From NCBI RefSeq assembly GCF_900215245.1, contig NZ_LT907842.1:3410001-3474000 (forward strand): a stretch of DNA of 64,000 bases, written 5' to 3'. How positions within the stretch are numbered: position 1 is the stretch's first letter; every line of letters starts with the position of its first letter. Below, in pieces: positions 48,037-57,463 of the stretch. The DNA comes from Pseudomonas fluorescens. Lineage in GTDB: Bacteria > Pseudomonadota > Gammaproteobacteria > Pseudomonadales > Pseudomonadaceae. The notes below the pieces were generated by a model. The model saw nothing but the letters and a program-made list of their open reading frames with translations. It did no database searches and was not told the DNA's origin. Both the position numbers and the translations under genes were made by a program.

Positions 48037-48123
48037 GTGGGAGCGGGCTTGCTCGCGAATGCGGTGTATCAGTCAGAATATCTGTTACTGACAGACCGCA
48101 TTCGCGAGCAAGCCCCCTCCCAC
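48037..48123. repeat. REPIN
   Basis: Left arm GTGGGAGCGGGCTTGCTCGC; right arm GCGAGCAAGCCCCCTCCCAC, one or two changes from perfect. It lies between the yaaA 3' end and the algD regulatory region. Confidence 0.9.
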
Positions 48124-48160
48124 ATTGGATCTTTAGCGTTGGTGAGGACGTATCAGGGCG

Positions 48161-48940
48161 CTATTCCGGTGCGTGATCGCGCAAAAACACCAAATTGTCC
48201 GGCTTGGACTGCTCGGCATTGAAGCGATAACCCTGCACATCAAATTGCTTGAGCTTGGCCGGGTCGTTGATGCGCTCTTCGATCACAAAGCGGCTCATCA
48301 TGCCCCGCGCTTTTTTGGCGTAGAAGCTGATGATCTTGTACTGGCCGTTCTTCAGGTCCTTGAATTCGGTGTTGATGATCCGCGCGTTCAGGGCCGTGCG
48401 CTTGACCGCCGAGAAGTATTCGTTGGAGGCCAGGTTGAGCAGCACGTCATCGCCTTGGTCGGCCAGCGCTTCATTCAACCACTCGCTGATGCGCGTGCCC
48501 CAGAACGCGTAGAGGTCCTTGCCACGGGCGTTGGCCAGTTTGGTGCCCATCTCCAGGCGGTACGGCATCATCAGGTCCAGCGGACGCAGCAGGCCGTAGA
48601 GGCCCGAGAGCATGCGCAGGTGGTCCTGGGCGTAGCTGAAGTCGGCATCGCTGAACGTTTCGGCGTTCAGGCCGGTGTAGACATCGCCTTTGAACGCCAG
48701 CAGGGCCTGCTTGGCATTGGCCGGCGTGAAGGCCGGCGTCCAGCTGCCGAAGCGGGCGGCGTTGAGGCCACCGATTTTATCGGAGACGTGCATCAACTCG
48801 CTGATTTGCGCCGGGCTCAGTTCACGCAATTGTTCGATCAGCTCTTGGGAGTGGTCGAGGTATTGCGGCTGGGTGAAGCGCGGGGTGACCGGCTGTGACT
48901 CGAAGTCGAGGGTTTTGGCGGGGGAAATCACCATCAGCAT
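48161..48940 (-). CDS. yaaA: Peroxide stress protein YaaA
   Basis: DUF328 family; in E. coli it lowers free iron under peroxide stress. 259 residues from [24 protein letters not shown] eight bases upstream fixes the ATG. Family motifs seen: [60 protein letters not shown]. Divergent from the gene at 49710; the large palindrome lies in the shared upstream gap. Confidence 0.93.
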   Translation of the reverse strand: MLMVISPAKTLDFESQPVTPRFTQPQYLDHSQELIEQLRELSPAQISELMHVSDKIGGLNAARFGSWTPAFTPANAKQALLAFKGDVYTGLNAETFSDADFSYAQDHLRMLSGLYGLLRPLDLMMPYRLEMGTKLANARGKDLYAFWGTRISEWLNEALADQGDDVLLNLASNEYFSAVKRTALNARIINTEFKDLKNGQYKIISFYAKKARGMMSRFVIEERINDPAKLKQFDVQGYRFNAEQSKPDNLVFLRDHAPE

Positions 48941-49042
48941 GAAGTTGGCTCCTGAATTCGTGGCGTGTCGCGTGGGCGGGATTCTAGGGGGTTGGGGGGT
49001 TAGACTCCACCTATGATGGTGATAGGGCGCTGCTTTGTCGTG

Positions 49043-49645
49043 GGTGTACATATCCGTTGCTGCGGTAACGGCGGCTTAGGGTTCCGCCCTTACCGCGGGT
49101 CACTTTTTTACAAACGCCTAAAAAAGTAACCAAAAAACGCTTTGCCCCACCACTCGATGCCTCGCCCAGGCTCGGCATGCCCGCACTCCGGCCATCGTGG
49201 TTAACGGGGCCTGTCAGATCAAGATCAACAGCAAATCAAAAGCAGAGCACGGCGGCCTGGTAGCCGACCTGAGTGGTAGAAGCAAAAGCAGGGCAAAAGC
49301 ACAGCAGGGGCAGATCAGAAGCAGAACTGCTTTTCTGTGGGAGCGGCGGGTGACGATTCGACTTGCCCGCGAATGCGCTGGGTCAGTCACCCGATGCATC
49401 AACTGACACGCTGCTATCGGGAGCAAGCCCCTTCCCACATTTAACCGAGTTCAGCTTCCAGGATCAGGTCGGCTGTCAGGCATCCTCGGCGTTGCTTTTG
49501 ATCTACACCACTCAGGTCGGCAACCGGGGCGCCGTGCACTGCTTTTGATCTTAGGCGGCCCGCTCCGTACAGGCTCTATCAAACGTGACCCGCTGTAAGC
49601 CCGCAACCCTGAGTGGCTGTTACCCAAACAACGGATATACACACC
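49043..49645. repeat. Nested palindromic composite element with REPIN core
   Basis: Outer arms 49043-49103 and 49585-49645 are 61 bp each and inverse-complementary at 48 of 61 positions. Inner arms 49235-49277 and 49507-49549 are 43 bp each and match at 39 of 43. A REPIN (49337-49439) is in the centre. No transposase or other gene is present. It spans most of the 769-bp divergent gap between yaaA and the deacetylase-like gene, ending 64 bp before the latter's start. The remaining bases hold no gene. Confidence 0.85.
49337..49439. repeat. REPIN at the centre of the composite element
   Basis: Left arm begins GTGGGAGCGG and then carries an extra GGGTGACGATTCGA before ACTTGCCCGCGAATGCG; right arm GGGAGCAAGCCCCTTCCCAC. 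The arms are longer and less alike than in other copies. Confidence 0.7.
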
Positions 49646-49709
49646 AACCCAGTAGCTCCCCCAGGTGATCGGCTATAGTGCCCGACAACTCTGGAAAGGG
49701 AGACCCTGT

Positions 49710-50834
49710 GTGCGAATTGCGTTTTTACTGTCGGCTTGTTTGCTGTGCTTGGGCGCCCAGGCGGCGCCGGTGGACGTGGCAAGCCTGGACCGTGGTGTCT
49801 GGCCGGAGAAGCTAAGCAGCCCCGCGCTGTTCGACGTCGCCTCACGCGCCGAAATCCTGATGTTCGCCCATAGCTTGATCGCCAGCGAAGCCCAGGACGA
49901 AGCCGTGCTCAAGCAGCGCCTGGGCCTGAAGATCATCAACCTGGCTTCCATTGACGACCTGCGCCGGCAACTCTGGCAGCGCCTGTTGGAGAACTACACG
50001 TTTGCCCAGCAAAGCTGCGAAGAAGATGCCTCGTTCTGCTACCTGGTGGAAAGCATGGACGACCTGCGCGAACAGGCCGGCAAGTTCCAGGTCAGTGATG
50101 ACTCCTTCTATATAGGCTGGGCCAACCCCAGCCACAGTTTCCATGAGCGCTACCTGGACGAACTGCTGCGCAAAGCCGCGTTGTTCCCGCAGATCAGCAG
50201 TGAGATCGCGCGTTTTGGCGACCACGAACGCAATGGCGACGAATTCAACGACCGCATGTTCCTGCTGACCTTCGACGGCGGCCCGGCACCCGTCAGCGGC
50301 AATACTGACTGGCTCACTGACTACCTGCGCAAGCAGAAGCTCAACGCCACCTTCTTCGTCCTCGGCAGCAGTCTGCAAACCCGCGTTGAGCGCAGTTCGG
50401 CGGCTGACGTACAAGCGTTGTACCAGGGCCAGTGCGTGGGCACCCAGGGCTGGCAGTATCGCTCCCACAGTCATTGGGTCGAGTGGCAAGGCTCGATCAC
50501 GCGCAGTGCATCGCTGGCGCAGAACCTGATGCCGGAAAACTACGTGCCGCTGTTTCGCCCGCCGTACGGCCAGCGTCGCGCCGACAGCCAGGGCTTCTTC
50601 CAGTCCCAGGGTTTGCAGGTGGCGCTGTGGGATATCGACTCGCAGGATGAGCCGGGCAAACTCAAGGCTGATGAGGCGGCGCAACGGCTGCTGACGTTGA
50701 TGTTGCTATGGCGCAAAGGGGTGATTGTGTTTCACGACACCCAGGACAAGGCGCGGGTCGCATTACCGATGTTGCTACAGGCGACGGCGCAAAGTGGGCT
50801 GGGTTGGCAGGACTGTCGGGAGGCGTTTCGCTGA
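49710..50834 (+). CDS. Polysaccharide deacetylase (NodB)-like protein with altered metal motif
   Basis: Exported or periplasmic. 374 residues from GTG at 49710, supported by AAAGGGAG. Signal peptide of about 18 residues (MRIAFLLSACLLCLGAQA), an N-terminal helical region (about 20-180), and a NodB-like C-terminal domain. Motif 1 is TFDGG (187-191) where an active enzyme has TFDD. Motif 2 is SHSH (252-255) without the His expected at the end of H-S/T-x-x-H. RPPYG (about 283) and HDT (about 342) are kept. Activity is therefore doubtful. Confidence 0.75.
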   Translation: MRIAFLLSACLLCLGAQAAPVDVASLDRGVWPEKLSSPALFDVASRAEILMFAHSLIASEAQDEAVLKQRLGLKIINLASIDDLRRQLWQRLLENYTFAQQSCEEDASFCYLVESMDDLREQAGKFQVSDDSFYIGWANPSHSFHERYLDELLRKAALFPQISSEIARFGDHERNGDEFNDRMFLLTFDGGPAPVSGNTDWLTDYLRKQKLNATFFVLGSSLQTRVERSSAADVQALYQGQCVGTQGWQYRSHSHWVEWQGSITRSASLAQNLMPENYVPLFRPPYGQRRADSQGFFQSQGLQVALWDIDSQDEPGKLKADEAAQRLLTLMLLWRKGVIVFHDTQDKARVALPMLLQATAQSGLGWQDCREAFR

Positions 50835-51182
50835 AAAAGCTGAAGTGCCCGGCCCTGTTGGGGATGAGGCATTTTTGGGGCGATTTTGTGCGACATTTCG
50901 AAGCAGGCTGACTTCCGACTTTAACGGGGTCCATGGCACTCGGCTAGTGCTATTCGTCATCCTGAAAAATAAACTTCAGAAAAGTGTCAAAGTGCTTTTT
51001 TCTGTCATCGTTTTTGCGGTATTACGAAGTCAGATCGCCGAAACCTGCAACACAGGTGGCGTCTTCCAAGACTCCTCATGTGGGCACTGCGCTTGACGTC
51101 ACTCAGGTGCAGTCGGTGGTCGAATCGAGGCGCAGCACTGTTGTGGTATTGCGTCGACTGGCTCCCACAAAGGTGACCGAGT
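50835..51182. other. Gene-free gap of 348 bp
   Basis: No gene with a ribosome site is seen. A run of T (near 50990-51015) and a short fragment resembling a REP tail (CTGGCTCCCAC near 51160) are present, and an unrecognised promoter for the PhoH gene presumably lies here. No clear terminator. Confidence 0.5.
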
Positions 51183-52577
51183 ATGGATGATCATGGACGT
51201 AACCCTTCTTCCGACCAGCCAATCCTTTATGTGCTTGATACCAACGTACTGATTCACGATCCAAACGCACTGCTTAACTTCGAAGAACACCACGTCGCTA
51301 TCCCGATGATCGTGCTTGAGGAGCTCGACAAACTCAAAAGCGGGCACCACAGCGTTGCCGCCGAGTGCCGCCAGGCCATCCGCCTGATCGACAAGACCCT
51401 GGGTGAAGCCTCACCCGAGGACGTTGAAGTCGGCGTGCCGATCCAGCGCGGAAAAAGCGGGCCCAAGGGCTTGCTGTCGATTTTGATGAACAAGCGCAGC
51501 GAGCCCAACAGCCTGCTGCCGGAGAATCTGAACGACAACAAAATCATCAACCAATTGATCGACCTGCACGCGCGTGACAAGGACCTGCGCCTGGTGCTGG
51601 TGACCAAAGACATCAATATGCGCCTCAAGGCACGAGCGTGTGGGATCGCTGCCGAGGACTACAGTACCGACCAACTGGTCGACGACGTGTCGATGCTGTC
51701 GCGTGGTTATCACACCATGACCGGCTCGTTCTGGGACCGCGTCAGCAAAGTCGAAACCCGTCAGGACCATGGCCGCACCTGGCACCAGGTACAGCTGACC
51801 GACAACCTGCCGGCCGTGCATATCAATGAGTTCATCATCGACGAACAGGGGTTTGTGGGCTGGATCAAAGAGATTCAGGTCGACAAGCTGCTGATCCTCG
51901 ACCTGCATCAGGAACCCCTGTTGCACCAGGAAGCCTGGGGCCTGAAACCGCGTGACATCTACCAGAGCCTGGCGCTGTATGCGCTGCTCGACCCGGATAT
52001 CCACCTGGTCAACCTGACCGGGGCCGCAGGCTCGGGCAAAACCATCCTCGCCCTGGCGGCCGCCATCGAGCAGACCATGGTGACCAAGCGCTATCGCCGC
52101 ATCATTGCCACCCGCAGCGTGCAGGGGCTGGACCAGGAAATCGGTTTCCTGCCCGGCACCGAAGCGGAAAAAATGGAGCCGTGGCTGGGGGCGATCACCG
52201 ACAACCTCGAAGCCTTGCACATGGATGACGAAAACACCCATGGCAGCGTCGATTACATCCTCAGCAAAGTGCCGTTGCAGTTCAAATCCCTCAACTACAT
52301 CCGAGGTCGCAGCTTCCAGCAAAGCCTGATTTTGATCGATGAATGCCAGAACCTGACACCGCACCAGATGAAAACCATCATCACCCGTGCCGGTGCCGGT
52401 TCCAAAGTGGTGTGCCTGGGCAACCTGGCGCAGATCGACACCCCTTACCTGTCCGCGACCAGCTCCGGGCTGACCTACCTGACGGAACGCTTCAAAGACT
52501 TCCCGAACGGCGTGCACATTGCGCTGCAAGGGGTGCCTCGCTCGATTCTGGCTGAATACGCCGAGTCCCATCTGTAA
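51183..52577 (+). CDS. PhoH-like ATPase with N-terminal PIN domain
   Basis: 464 residues. The PIN domain (about 12-135) starts LYVLDTNVLIHDPNALLNFE and has further acidic residues (VLEELDKLK; LVTKDINMRLKA), suggesting RNase activity. The PhoH domain (about 240-460) has Walker A GAAGSGKTILAL (near 280) and Walker B LILIDECQNL. The protein resembles the YlaK/PhoH2 group, proposed to be RNA helicase/RNase proteins. Start supported by AAAGGTGA. A strong terminator follows. Confidence 0.92.
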   Translation: MDDHGRNPSSDQPILYVLDTNVLIHDPNALLNFEEHHVAIPMIVLEELDKLKSGHHSVAAECRQAIRLIDKTLGEASPEDVEVGVPIQRGKSGPKGLLSILMNKRSEPNSLLPENLNDNKIINQLIDLHARDKDLRLVLVTKDINMRLKARACGIAAEDYSTDQLVDDVSMLSRGYHTMTGSFWDRVSKVETRQDHGRTWHQVQLTDNLPAVHINEFIIDEQGFVGWIKEIQVDKLLILDLHQEPLLHQEAWGLKPRDIYQSLALYALLDPDIHLVNLTGAAGSGKTILALAAAIEQTMVTKRYRRIIATRSVQGLDQEIGFLPGTEAEKMEPWLGAITDNLEALHMDDENTHGSVDYILSKVPLQFKSLNYIRGRSFQQSLILIDECQNLTPHQMKTIITRAGAGSKVVCLGNLAQIDTPYLSATSSGLTYLTERFKDFPNGVHIALQGVPRSILAEYAESHL

Positions 52578-52618
52578 ACACACCCATGGCGTAGTTGGTG
52601 GCTAAATGCCACGAACCA

Positions 52619-52649
52619 CCCCGGATTTCTCACGAAATCCGGGGTTTTT
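52619..52649 (+). terminator. Rho-independent terminator after phoH-like gene
   Basis: A perfect 11-bp stem (CCCCGGATTTC with GAAATCCGGGG, loop TCAC) followed by five T. Confidence 0.92.
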
Positions 52650-52710
52650 GTTGTGGGCGACATTTGTCTTCGTTAATGCGCCCAGGGTGCTTGTAGTCTT
52701 TGTAATTATT

Positions 52711-52739
52711 TTGTTACATTTTTTCCGCCGCAAAATAAT
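52711..52739 (+). promoter_or_regulatory. Candidate sigma-70 promoter for the autotransporter
   Basis: TTGTTA (52711-52716), 17 bases, then AATAAT (52734-52739, five of six to consensus). It lies in an AT-rich patch 150 bp before the start. With the terminator, this explains the 313-bp gap between the genes; no gene is seen in it. Confidence 0.45.
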
Positions 52740-52890
52740 AAGAACGCTGTGTGACTCCAGTCGAAACGTAACCTCATTGATTCGACGACGTTTTGAGAAC
52801 CCCCAGCGGGTTTTCCGCGTGACCCTGCCTATTACAAAAAGCCCGATACATCGCTCATTGACGACGCACATATCCAAAGGGAAAGGAATA

Positions 52891-55800
52891 ATGGACGTAG
52901 CAGGTAATGGCTTCACTTTGTTTCATCGCAAGCGCAGCACCGGTTCCAAATCAATCCCCCTCACGCCCATCGCAGTGGGGCTTGCCCTCTGGCTGGGCCA
53001 GGGCTCGATGGCCTGGGCGGATGACAGCAACCCTTACACGGCGCAGGTGCTGGAGTCGGCCTTCAGGAAAGCCGTTGCATCGTTCGGCCCCAACACGGAG
53101 GTCTACAAGAACCTGCGGTTTGCTTATGCAGACATTGTCGACCTCGCGGCCAAAGACTTTGCCGCCCAGTCGGGCAAGTTCGATTCGCCCCTCAAGCAAT
53201 ATTACGAACTGCAGCCGGAAAACCTGACCATCGGCGCCATGCTTGGCGATACCAAGCGCCCGCTGGACTATGCCTCGCGACTGGATTACTACCGCAGCCG
53301 ACTGTTCAGCAACAGTGGCCGCTACACCACCAATATTCTCGATTTTTCCAAGGCCATCCTCGCGAACCTGCCGGCTGCCAAGCCCTATACCTACGTTGAG
53401 CCGGGCGTCAGCAGTCACCTCAATGGGCAATTGAATGCAGGCCAGTCCTGGGCGGACGCCACCCGTGACTGGAGCGCCAACGCCCAAACCTGGAAGACCC
53501 CGGAAGCCCAGGTCAACTCTGGCCTGGACCGCACCAACGCGTATTACGCCTATGCCTTGGGCATGACCGGCAAGGGCGTGAATGTGGGGGTGCTCGACTC
53601 GGGCATCCTTACCCGGCACTTTGAGTTCCAGGGCAAAAATGCCCAGGGCCAGGACCGGGTGCAGGCGGTGACGTCCAGCGGCGAGTATTACGCGACCCAC
53701 CCGCGCTACCTTCACGACACCCCGGACGGCGAGTTTCAAAAGGGCGAGCACTTCAGTATTTCCGGTGAGTACGACCCGGTCATCAATGACGGACACGGCA
53801 CGGAAATGTCCGGCGTACTGGGCGCCAGCCGCAATGGCACCGGCATGCACGGCATTGCCTTTGATGCGAATATTTTTGTCGCCAATACCGGCGGCACCGA
53901 CGACAACCGCTTCCAGGGCTCCAACGACCTCGACTACAACGCATTCATGGCCAGCTACAACGCCTTGGCGGCGAAGAACGTGTCGATCGTCAACCAGAGC
54001 TGGGGGCAAAACTCGCGCAACGACGTGGAGAACCACTTCGGTAATGTCGGTGACAGTGCGGCCGACAACTTGCGCGACATGACCGCCGCTTATCGCCCGT
54101 TCTGGGACAAGGCCCACGCCGGGCAGAAAACCTGGATGGATGCCATGGCGGACGCCGCACGGCAAAACACCTTTATCCAGATCATCTCGGCGGGCAACGA
54201 CAGCCACGGCGCCAACCCGGACACCAACGCCAACCTGCCGTTTTTCAAGCCGGATATCGAAGCAAAATTCCTCTCGATCACCGGTTACGACGAAACCAGC
54301 GCCCAGGTGTACAACCGCTGCGGCACTTCGAAGTGGTGGTGTGTGATGGGGGTTTCGGGCATTCCGTCCACCGGGCCGGAAGGCGAAATCATCCCCAATG
54401 CCAACGGCACGTCTGCCGCTGCACCGAGCGTTTCCGGGGCGTTGGCCCTGGTGATTCAGCGCTTCCCTTACATGACCGCCAGCCAGGCGCGGGATGTGTT
54501 GCTGACCACCTCCAGCCTGCAAGCGCCGGATGGGCCGGACACGCCTGTCGGTAACCTGACGGGTGGCCGCACCTACGACAACCTGCAACCGGTGCACGAT
54601 GCCGCGCCAGGCACGCCGCAAGTGCCGGGTGTGGTCAGCGGCTGGGGCTTGCCCAACCTGCAAAAAGCCATGCAGGGGCCGGGGCAGTTCCTCGGTTCGG
54701 TGGCGGTGGCATTGCCCACCGGTACTCGCGATATCTGGGCTAACCCGATTTCCGATGAGGCGATTCGCGCCCGTCGTGTCGAAGACGCCACCGAGCAGGC
54801 GACCTGGGCTGCCACCAAGCAGCAAAAAGGCTGGCTGAACGGGCTGCCCGCCAATGCCTCGGCGGATGACCAGTTTGACTACGAAATCGGCCACGCCCGG
54901 GAACAGGCGACGCTGGCACGCGGTAAGGATTTGCTCACCGGCACGACCTATGTCGGCAGCCTGGCCAAGTCCGGGGACGGCGAATTGGTGCTGGAAGGCC
55001 AAAACACCTATTCGGGCAGCACGTGGGTACGTGGCGGCAAGCTGTCGGTCGACGGCTCGTTGACCTCGGCCGTGACGGTGGACGGCAGCGCCGTGGGGAC
55101 GGTGAACGCGGATAACGCTGTGCTGACCACCCAGGGCGGCACACTGGCCGGTAACGGCAGCGTGGGCGCCTTGAGCGTGAACGCTGGCGGCCGCGTGGCG
55201 CCGGGTCACTCGATCGGTACGCTGCACACCGGTAACGTCACCTTCAACCCGGGTTCGGTGTATGCCGTGGAGGTCGGCCCGAACGGGCAGAGCGACCAGA
55301 TCCAGAGCAGCGGCGTCGCCACGCTCAACGGCGGTGTTGTCACCGTGTCGCTGGAAAACAGCCCCAACCTGCTGTCCGCCACCGAAGCCCGTAGCCTGCT
55401 GGGCCAGCAGTTCAACATCCTCAGCGCCAGCCAGGGCATCAACGGTCAGTTTGCGGCGATTACCCCCAACTACCTGTTTATCGGCACTCAACTGAACTAC
55501 CAGCCGAACCAACTGAGCCTGGCGGTGGCGCGTAACCAGACGAGTTTTGCCAGCGTCGCGCAAACCCGCAACGAACGCGCCGTGGCAAGCGTGTCCGATG
55601 CATTGGGCAGCGGCAGCCCGGTGTATGAAAGCCTCCTGGCCTCGGACTCTGCCGCCCAGGCGCAGGCTGCGTTCAAGCAACTCTCGGGGCAATTGCACGC
55701 GGATGTGGCGGCGGCGCAAATGGCCGACAGCCGTTACCTTCGCGAAGCGGTCAACGGTCGCCTGCAACAGGCCCAGGCGCTGGATTCCAGCGCGCAAATC

Positions 55801-56622
55801 CAGGCCAGCGATAACGGTGGCTGGGTGCAATTGCTGGGCGGGCGCAATAACGCCAGCGGTGACAACAATGCCAGCGGCTACTCCTCGTCCACCAGCGGTG
55901 TGCTGCTGGGGCTGGACACGGACGTCGGCGACGGCTGGCGTGTCGGCGCGGCGACCGGCTACACCCAGAGCCATCTCAATGGTGAATCGGCGTCGGCGGA
56001 CAGCGACAACTATCACCTGTCGGTCTACGGCGGTAAACGCTTCGACGCCATCGCCCTGCGCTTGGGTGGCGCCACCACCTGGCATCGCCTGGACACCTCG
56101 CGGCGTGTGGCTTACGCGAACCAGTCGGACTATGACAAAGCCGACTACAACGCCCGCACGGATCAAGTGTTTGCCGAGATCGGTTACACCCAGTGGAACC
56201 TGTTCGAACCCTTCGCCAACCTGACGTACCTGAATTACCAGAGCGATTCGTTCAAGGAGAAGGGCGGCGCTGCCGCCTTGCACGCCAGCAAGCAAAGCCA
56301 GGACGCCACGCTGTCGACCCTCGGCCTGCGCGCGCATACCCAGTTGGCGGTCAGCTCGACGTCGGCAGTGACATTGCGCGGCGAGCTCGGTTGGGAGCAT
56401 CAGTTCGGCGATACCGATCGCGATGCCTCGCTGAAGTTTAGCGGCAGTGACAGCGCCTTCGCCGTCAACAGTGTGCCCGTGGCCCGTGATGGCGCGGTGA
56501 TCAAGGCCAGTGCGGAAATGGCCTTGACCAAAGACACGCTGGTGTCCTTGAACTACAGCGGTTTGCTGTCCAACCGCGGTAACAACAACGGGATCAATGC
56601 CGGGTTTACATTCCGCTTCTAA
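52891..56622 (+). CDS. S8 subtilisin-like serine protease autotransporter
   Basis: 1243 residues from MDVAGNGFTLFHRKRSTGSK, with AAAGGAA just upstream; an upstream in-frame ATG (52606) lies in the terminator region and is rejected. Long signal peptide (cleavage near AWA-DD, residue 43). Subtilase catalytic triad: Asp236 (VGVLDSG), His302 (DGHGTEMSG), Ser508 (ANGTSAAAPSVSGAL). A passenger-associated repeat follows near 692-725 (GELVLEGQNTYSGSTWVRGG), then a linker and a C-terminal beta-barrel (about 970-1243) ending in FTFRF. The type V route through the outer membrane follows from this order. Substrate unknown. Confidence 0.95.
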   Translation: MDVAGNGFTLFHRKRSTGSKSIPLTPIAVGLALWLGQGSMAWADDSNPYTAQVLESAFRKAVASFGPNTEVYKNLRFAYADIVDLAAKDFAAQSGKFDSPLKQYYELQPENLTIGAMLGDTKRPLDYASRLDYYRSRLFSNSGRYTTNILDFSKAILANLPAAKPYTYVEPGVSSHLNGQLNAGQSWADATRDWSANAQTWKTPEAQVNSGLDRTNAYYAYALGMTGKGVNVGVLDSGILTRHFEFQGKNAQGQDRVQAVTSSGEYYATHPRYLHDTPDGEFQKGEHFSISGEYDPVINDGHGTEMSGVLGASRNGTGMHGIAFDANIFVANTGGTDDNRFQGSNDLDYNAFMASYNALAAKNVSIVNQSWGQNSRNDVENHFGNVGDSAADNLRDMTAAYRPFWDKAHAGQKTWMDAMADAARQNTFIQIISAGNDSHGANPDTNANLPFFKPDIEAKFLSITGYDETSAQVYNRCGTSKWWCVMGVSGIPSTGPEGEIIPNANGTSAAAPSVSGALALVIQRFPYMTASQARDVLLTTSSLQAPDGPDTPVGNLTGGRTYDNLQPVHDAAPGTPQVPGVVSGWGLPNLQKAMQGPGQFLGSVAVALPTGTRDIWANPISDEAIRARRVEDATEQATWAATKQQKGWLNGLPANASADDQFDYEIGHAREQATLARGKDLLTGTTYVGSLAKSGDGELVLEGQNTYSGSTWVRGGKLSVDGSLTSAVTVDGSAVGTVNADNAVLTTQGGTLAGNGSVGALSVNAGGRVAPGHSIGTLHTGNVTFNPGSVYAVEVGPNGQSDQIQSSGVATLNGGVVTVSLENSPNLLSATEARSLLGQQFNILSASQGINGQFAAITPNYLFIGTQLNYQPNQLSLAVARNQTSFASVAQTRNERAVASVSDALGSGSPVYESLLASDSAAQAQAAFKQLSGQLHADVAAAQMADSRYLREAVNGRLQQAQALDSSAQIQASDNGGWVQLLGGRNNASGDNNASGYSSSTSGVLLGLDTDVGDGWRVGAATGYTQSHLNGESASADSDNYHLSVYGGKRFDAIALRLGGATTWHRLDTSRRVAYANQSDYDKADYNARTDQVFAEIGYTQWNLFEPFANLTYLNYQSDSFKEKGGAAALHASKQSQDATLSTLGLRAHTQLAVSSTSAVTLRGELGWEHQFGDTDRDASLKFSGSDSAFAVNSVPVARDGAVIKASAEMALTKDTLVSLNYSGLLSNRGNNNGINAGFTFRF

Positions 56623-56643
56623 TCCTGCGTTGTTGGTTATGAG

Positions 56644-56676
56644 GGGGCGCACTGAGCAATCAGTGCGCCCCTTTTT
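56644..56676 (+). terminator. Rho-independent terminator after the autotransporter
   Basis: A perfect 12-bp stem (GGGGCGCACTGA with TCAGTGCGCCCC, loop GCAA) followed by five T. Confidence 0.94.
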
Positions 56677-56748
56677 GATGGGATAAACAGCCCTGCGCAA
56701 AATTGACTCACAGGTTTACAATTGCCGCTCCTGATCAGGAGTATCCCT

Positions 56749-57222
56749 GTGCTGACTCATCTCGATTCCCAAGGTCGCGCCCATATGGTCGACGTCACCG
56801 ACAAAGCCGTGACGTTCCGCGAGGCCGTGGCCGAAGCGCGGGTGCGCATGCTGCCCGACACCCTGAAAATGATTGTCGACGGCGCCCACCCCAAGGGCGA
56901 CGTATTTGCCGTGGCCCGTATTGCCGGGATCCAGGCGGCTAAAAAAACCAGTGATCTGATCCCGCTGTGCCACCCGCTGATGCTCACGGGCGTCAAGGTC
57001 GAGTTGAGCGCTGATGGCATCGACGCCGTGCATATCCTGGCGCGTTGCAAACTCAGCGGCCAGACCGGTGTGGAGATGGAAGCGCTGACGGCCGCCAGCG
57101 TCGCTGCACTGACGATTTACGACATGTGCAAGGCCGTGGACCGTGGCATGACCATCGAAAGTATTCGCCTGCTGGAAAAGCTTGGCGGCAAAAGCGGGCA
57201 TTTCAAGGCGGACCAGGCATGA
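56749..57222 (+). CDS. moaC: Cyclic pyranopterin monophosphate synthase MoaC
   Basis: Acts with MoaA in the first step of molybdopterin synthesis. 157 residues from GTG at 56749; CAGGAG lies seven bases before it. Family motifs [20 protein letters not shown] and [20 protein letters not shown] with the conserved Lys and Asp of MCKAVDRGM. The stop overlaps the moaD start (ATGA). moaA is not in this window. Confidence 0.96.
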   Translation: MLTHLDSQGRAHMVDVTDKAVTFREAVAEARVRMLPDTLKMIVDGAHPKGDVFAVARIAGIQAAKKTSDLIPLCHPLMLTGVKVELSADGIDAVHILARCKLSGQTGVEMEALTAASVAALTIYDMCKAVDRGMTIESIRLLEKLGGKSGHFKADQA

Positions 57223-57461
57223 GCATCAACGTATTGTTTTTTGCGCGTTACGCCGAGGCGACAGGCTTTGATTCGCTGGAGATGGAAGGCGAGTTCGCTA
57301 GCGTCGATGCCGTGCGACAGGCGTTGGCGGCAGACCCTGAGTTTGCGGTGCTCAACGAGAGCAACCTGATGTGTGCGCGAAACGAGGAGCTGTGCAGCCT
57401 CGATGAGCCGGTGCAGGCCGGTGATGAAGTGGCGTTTTTCCCGCCCGTGACGGGAGGCTGA
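57219..57461 (+). CDS. moaD: Molybdopterin synthase small subunit MoaD
   Basis: 80 residues; ubiquitin-like sulfur carrier. Ends FFPPVTGG, the C-terminal Gly-Gly that is thiocarboxylated. Start [16 protein letters not shown], overlapping the moaC stop by 4 bp. moaE follows after 2 bp. Confidence 0.95.
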   Translation: MSINVLFFARYAEATGFDSLEMEGEFASVDAVRQALAADPEFAVLNESNLMCARNEELCSLDEPVQAGDEVAFFPPVTGG

Positions 57462-57463
57462 GC

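Noticed and set aside
49021..49660. The composite palindrome as an insertion sequence
   Set aside because: There is no transposase frame inside, and no clear short target duplication was found at its edges by eye; called a repeat instead.
52606..52890. N-terminal extension of the autotransporter from an upstream ATG
   Set aside because: It would begin in the terminator hairpin, has no ribosome site, and would put 95 odd residues before a good signal peptide with its own ribosome site.
52951..56700. A very long open frame (1249 codons) on the minus strand opposite the autotransporter
   Set aside because: It is rich in Val, Ala, His, Gly and Arg, with no domain and no ribosome site, and runs exactly opposite a gene with clear motifs. 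High GC codon bias makes such antisense frames common.
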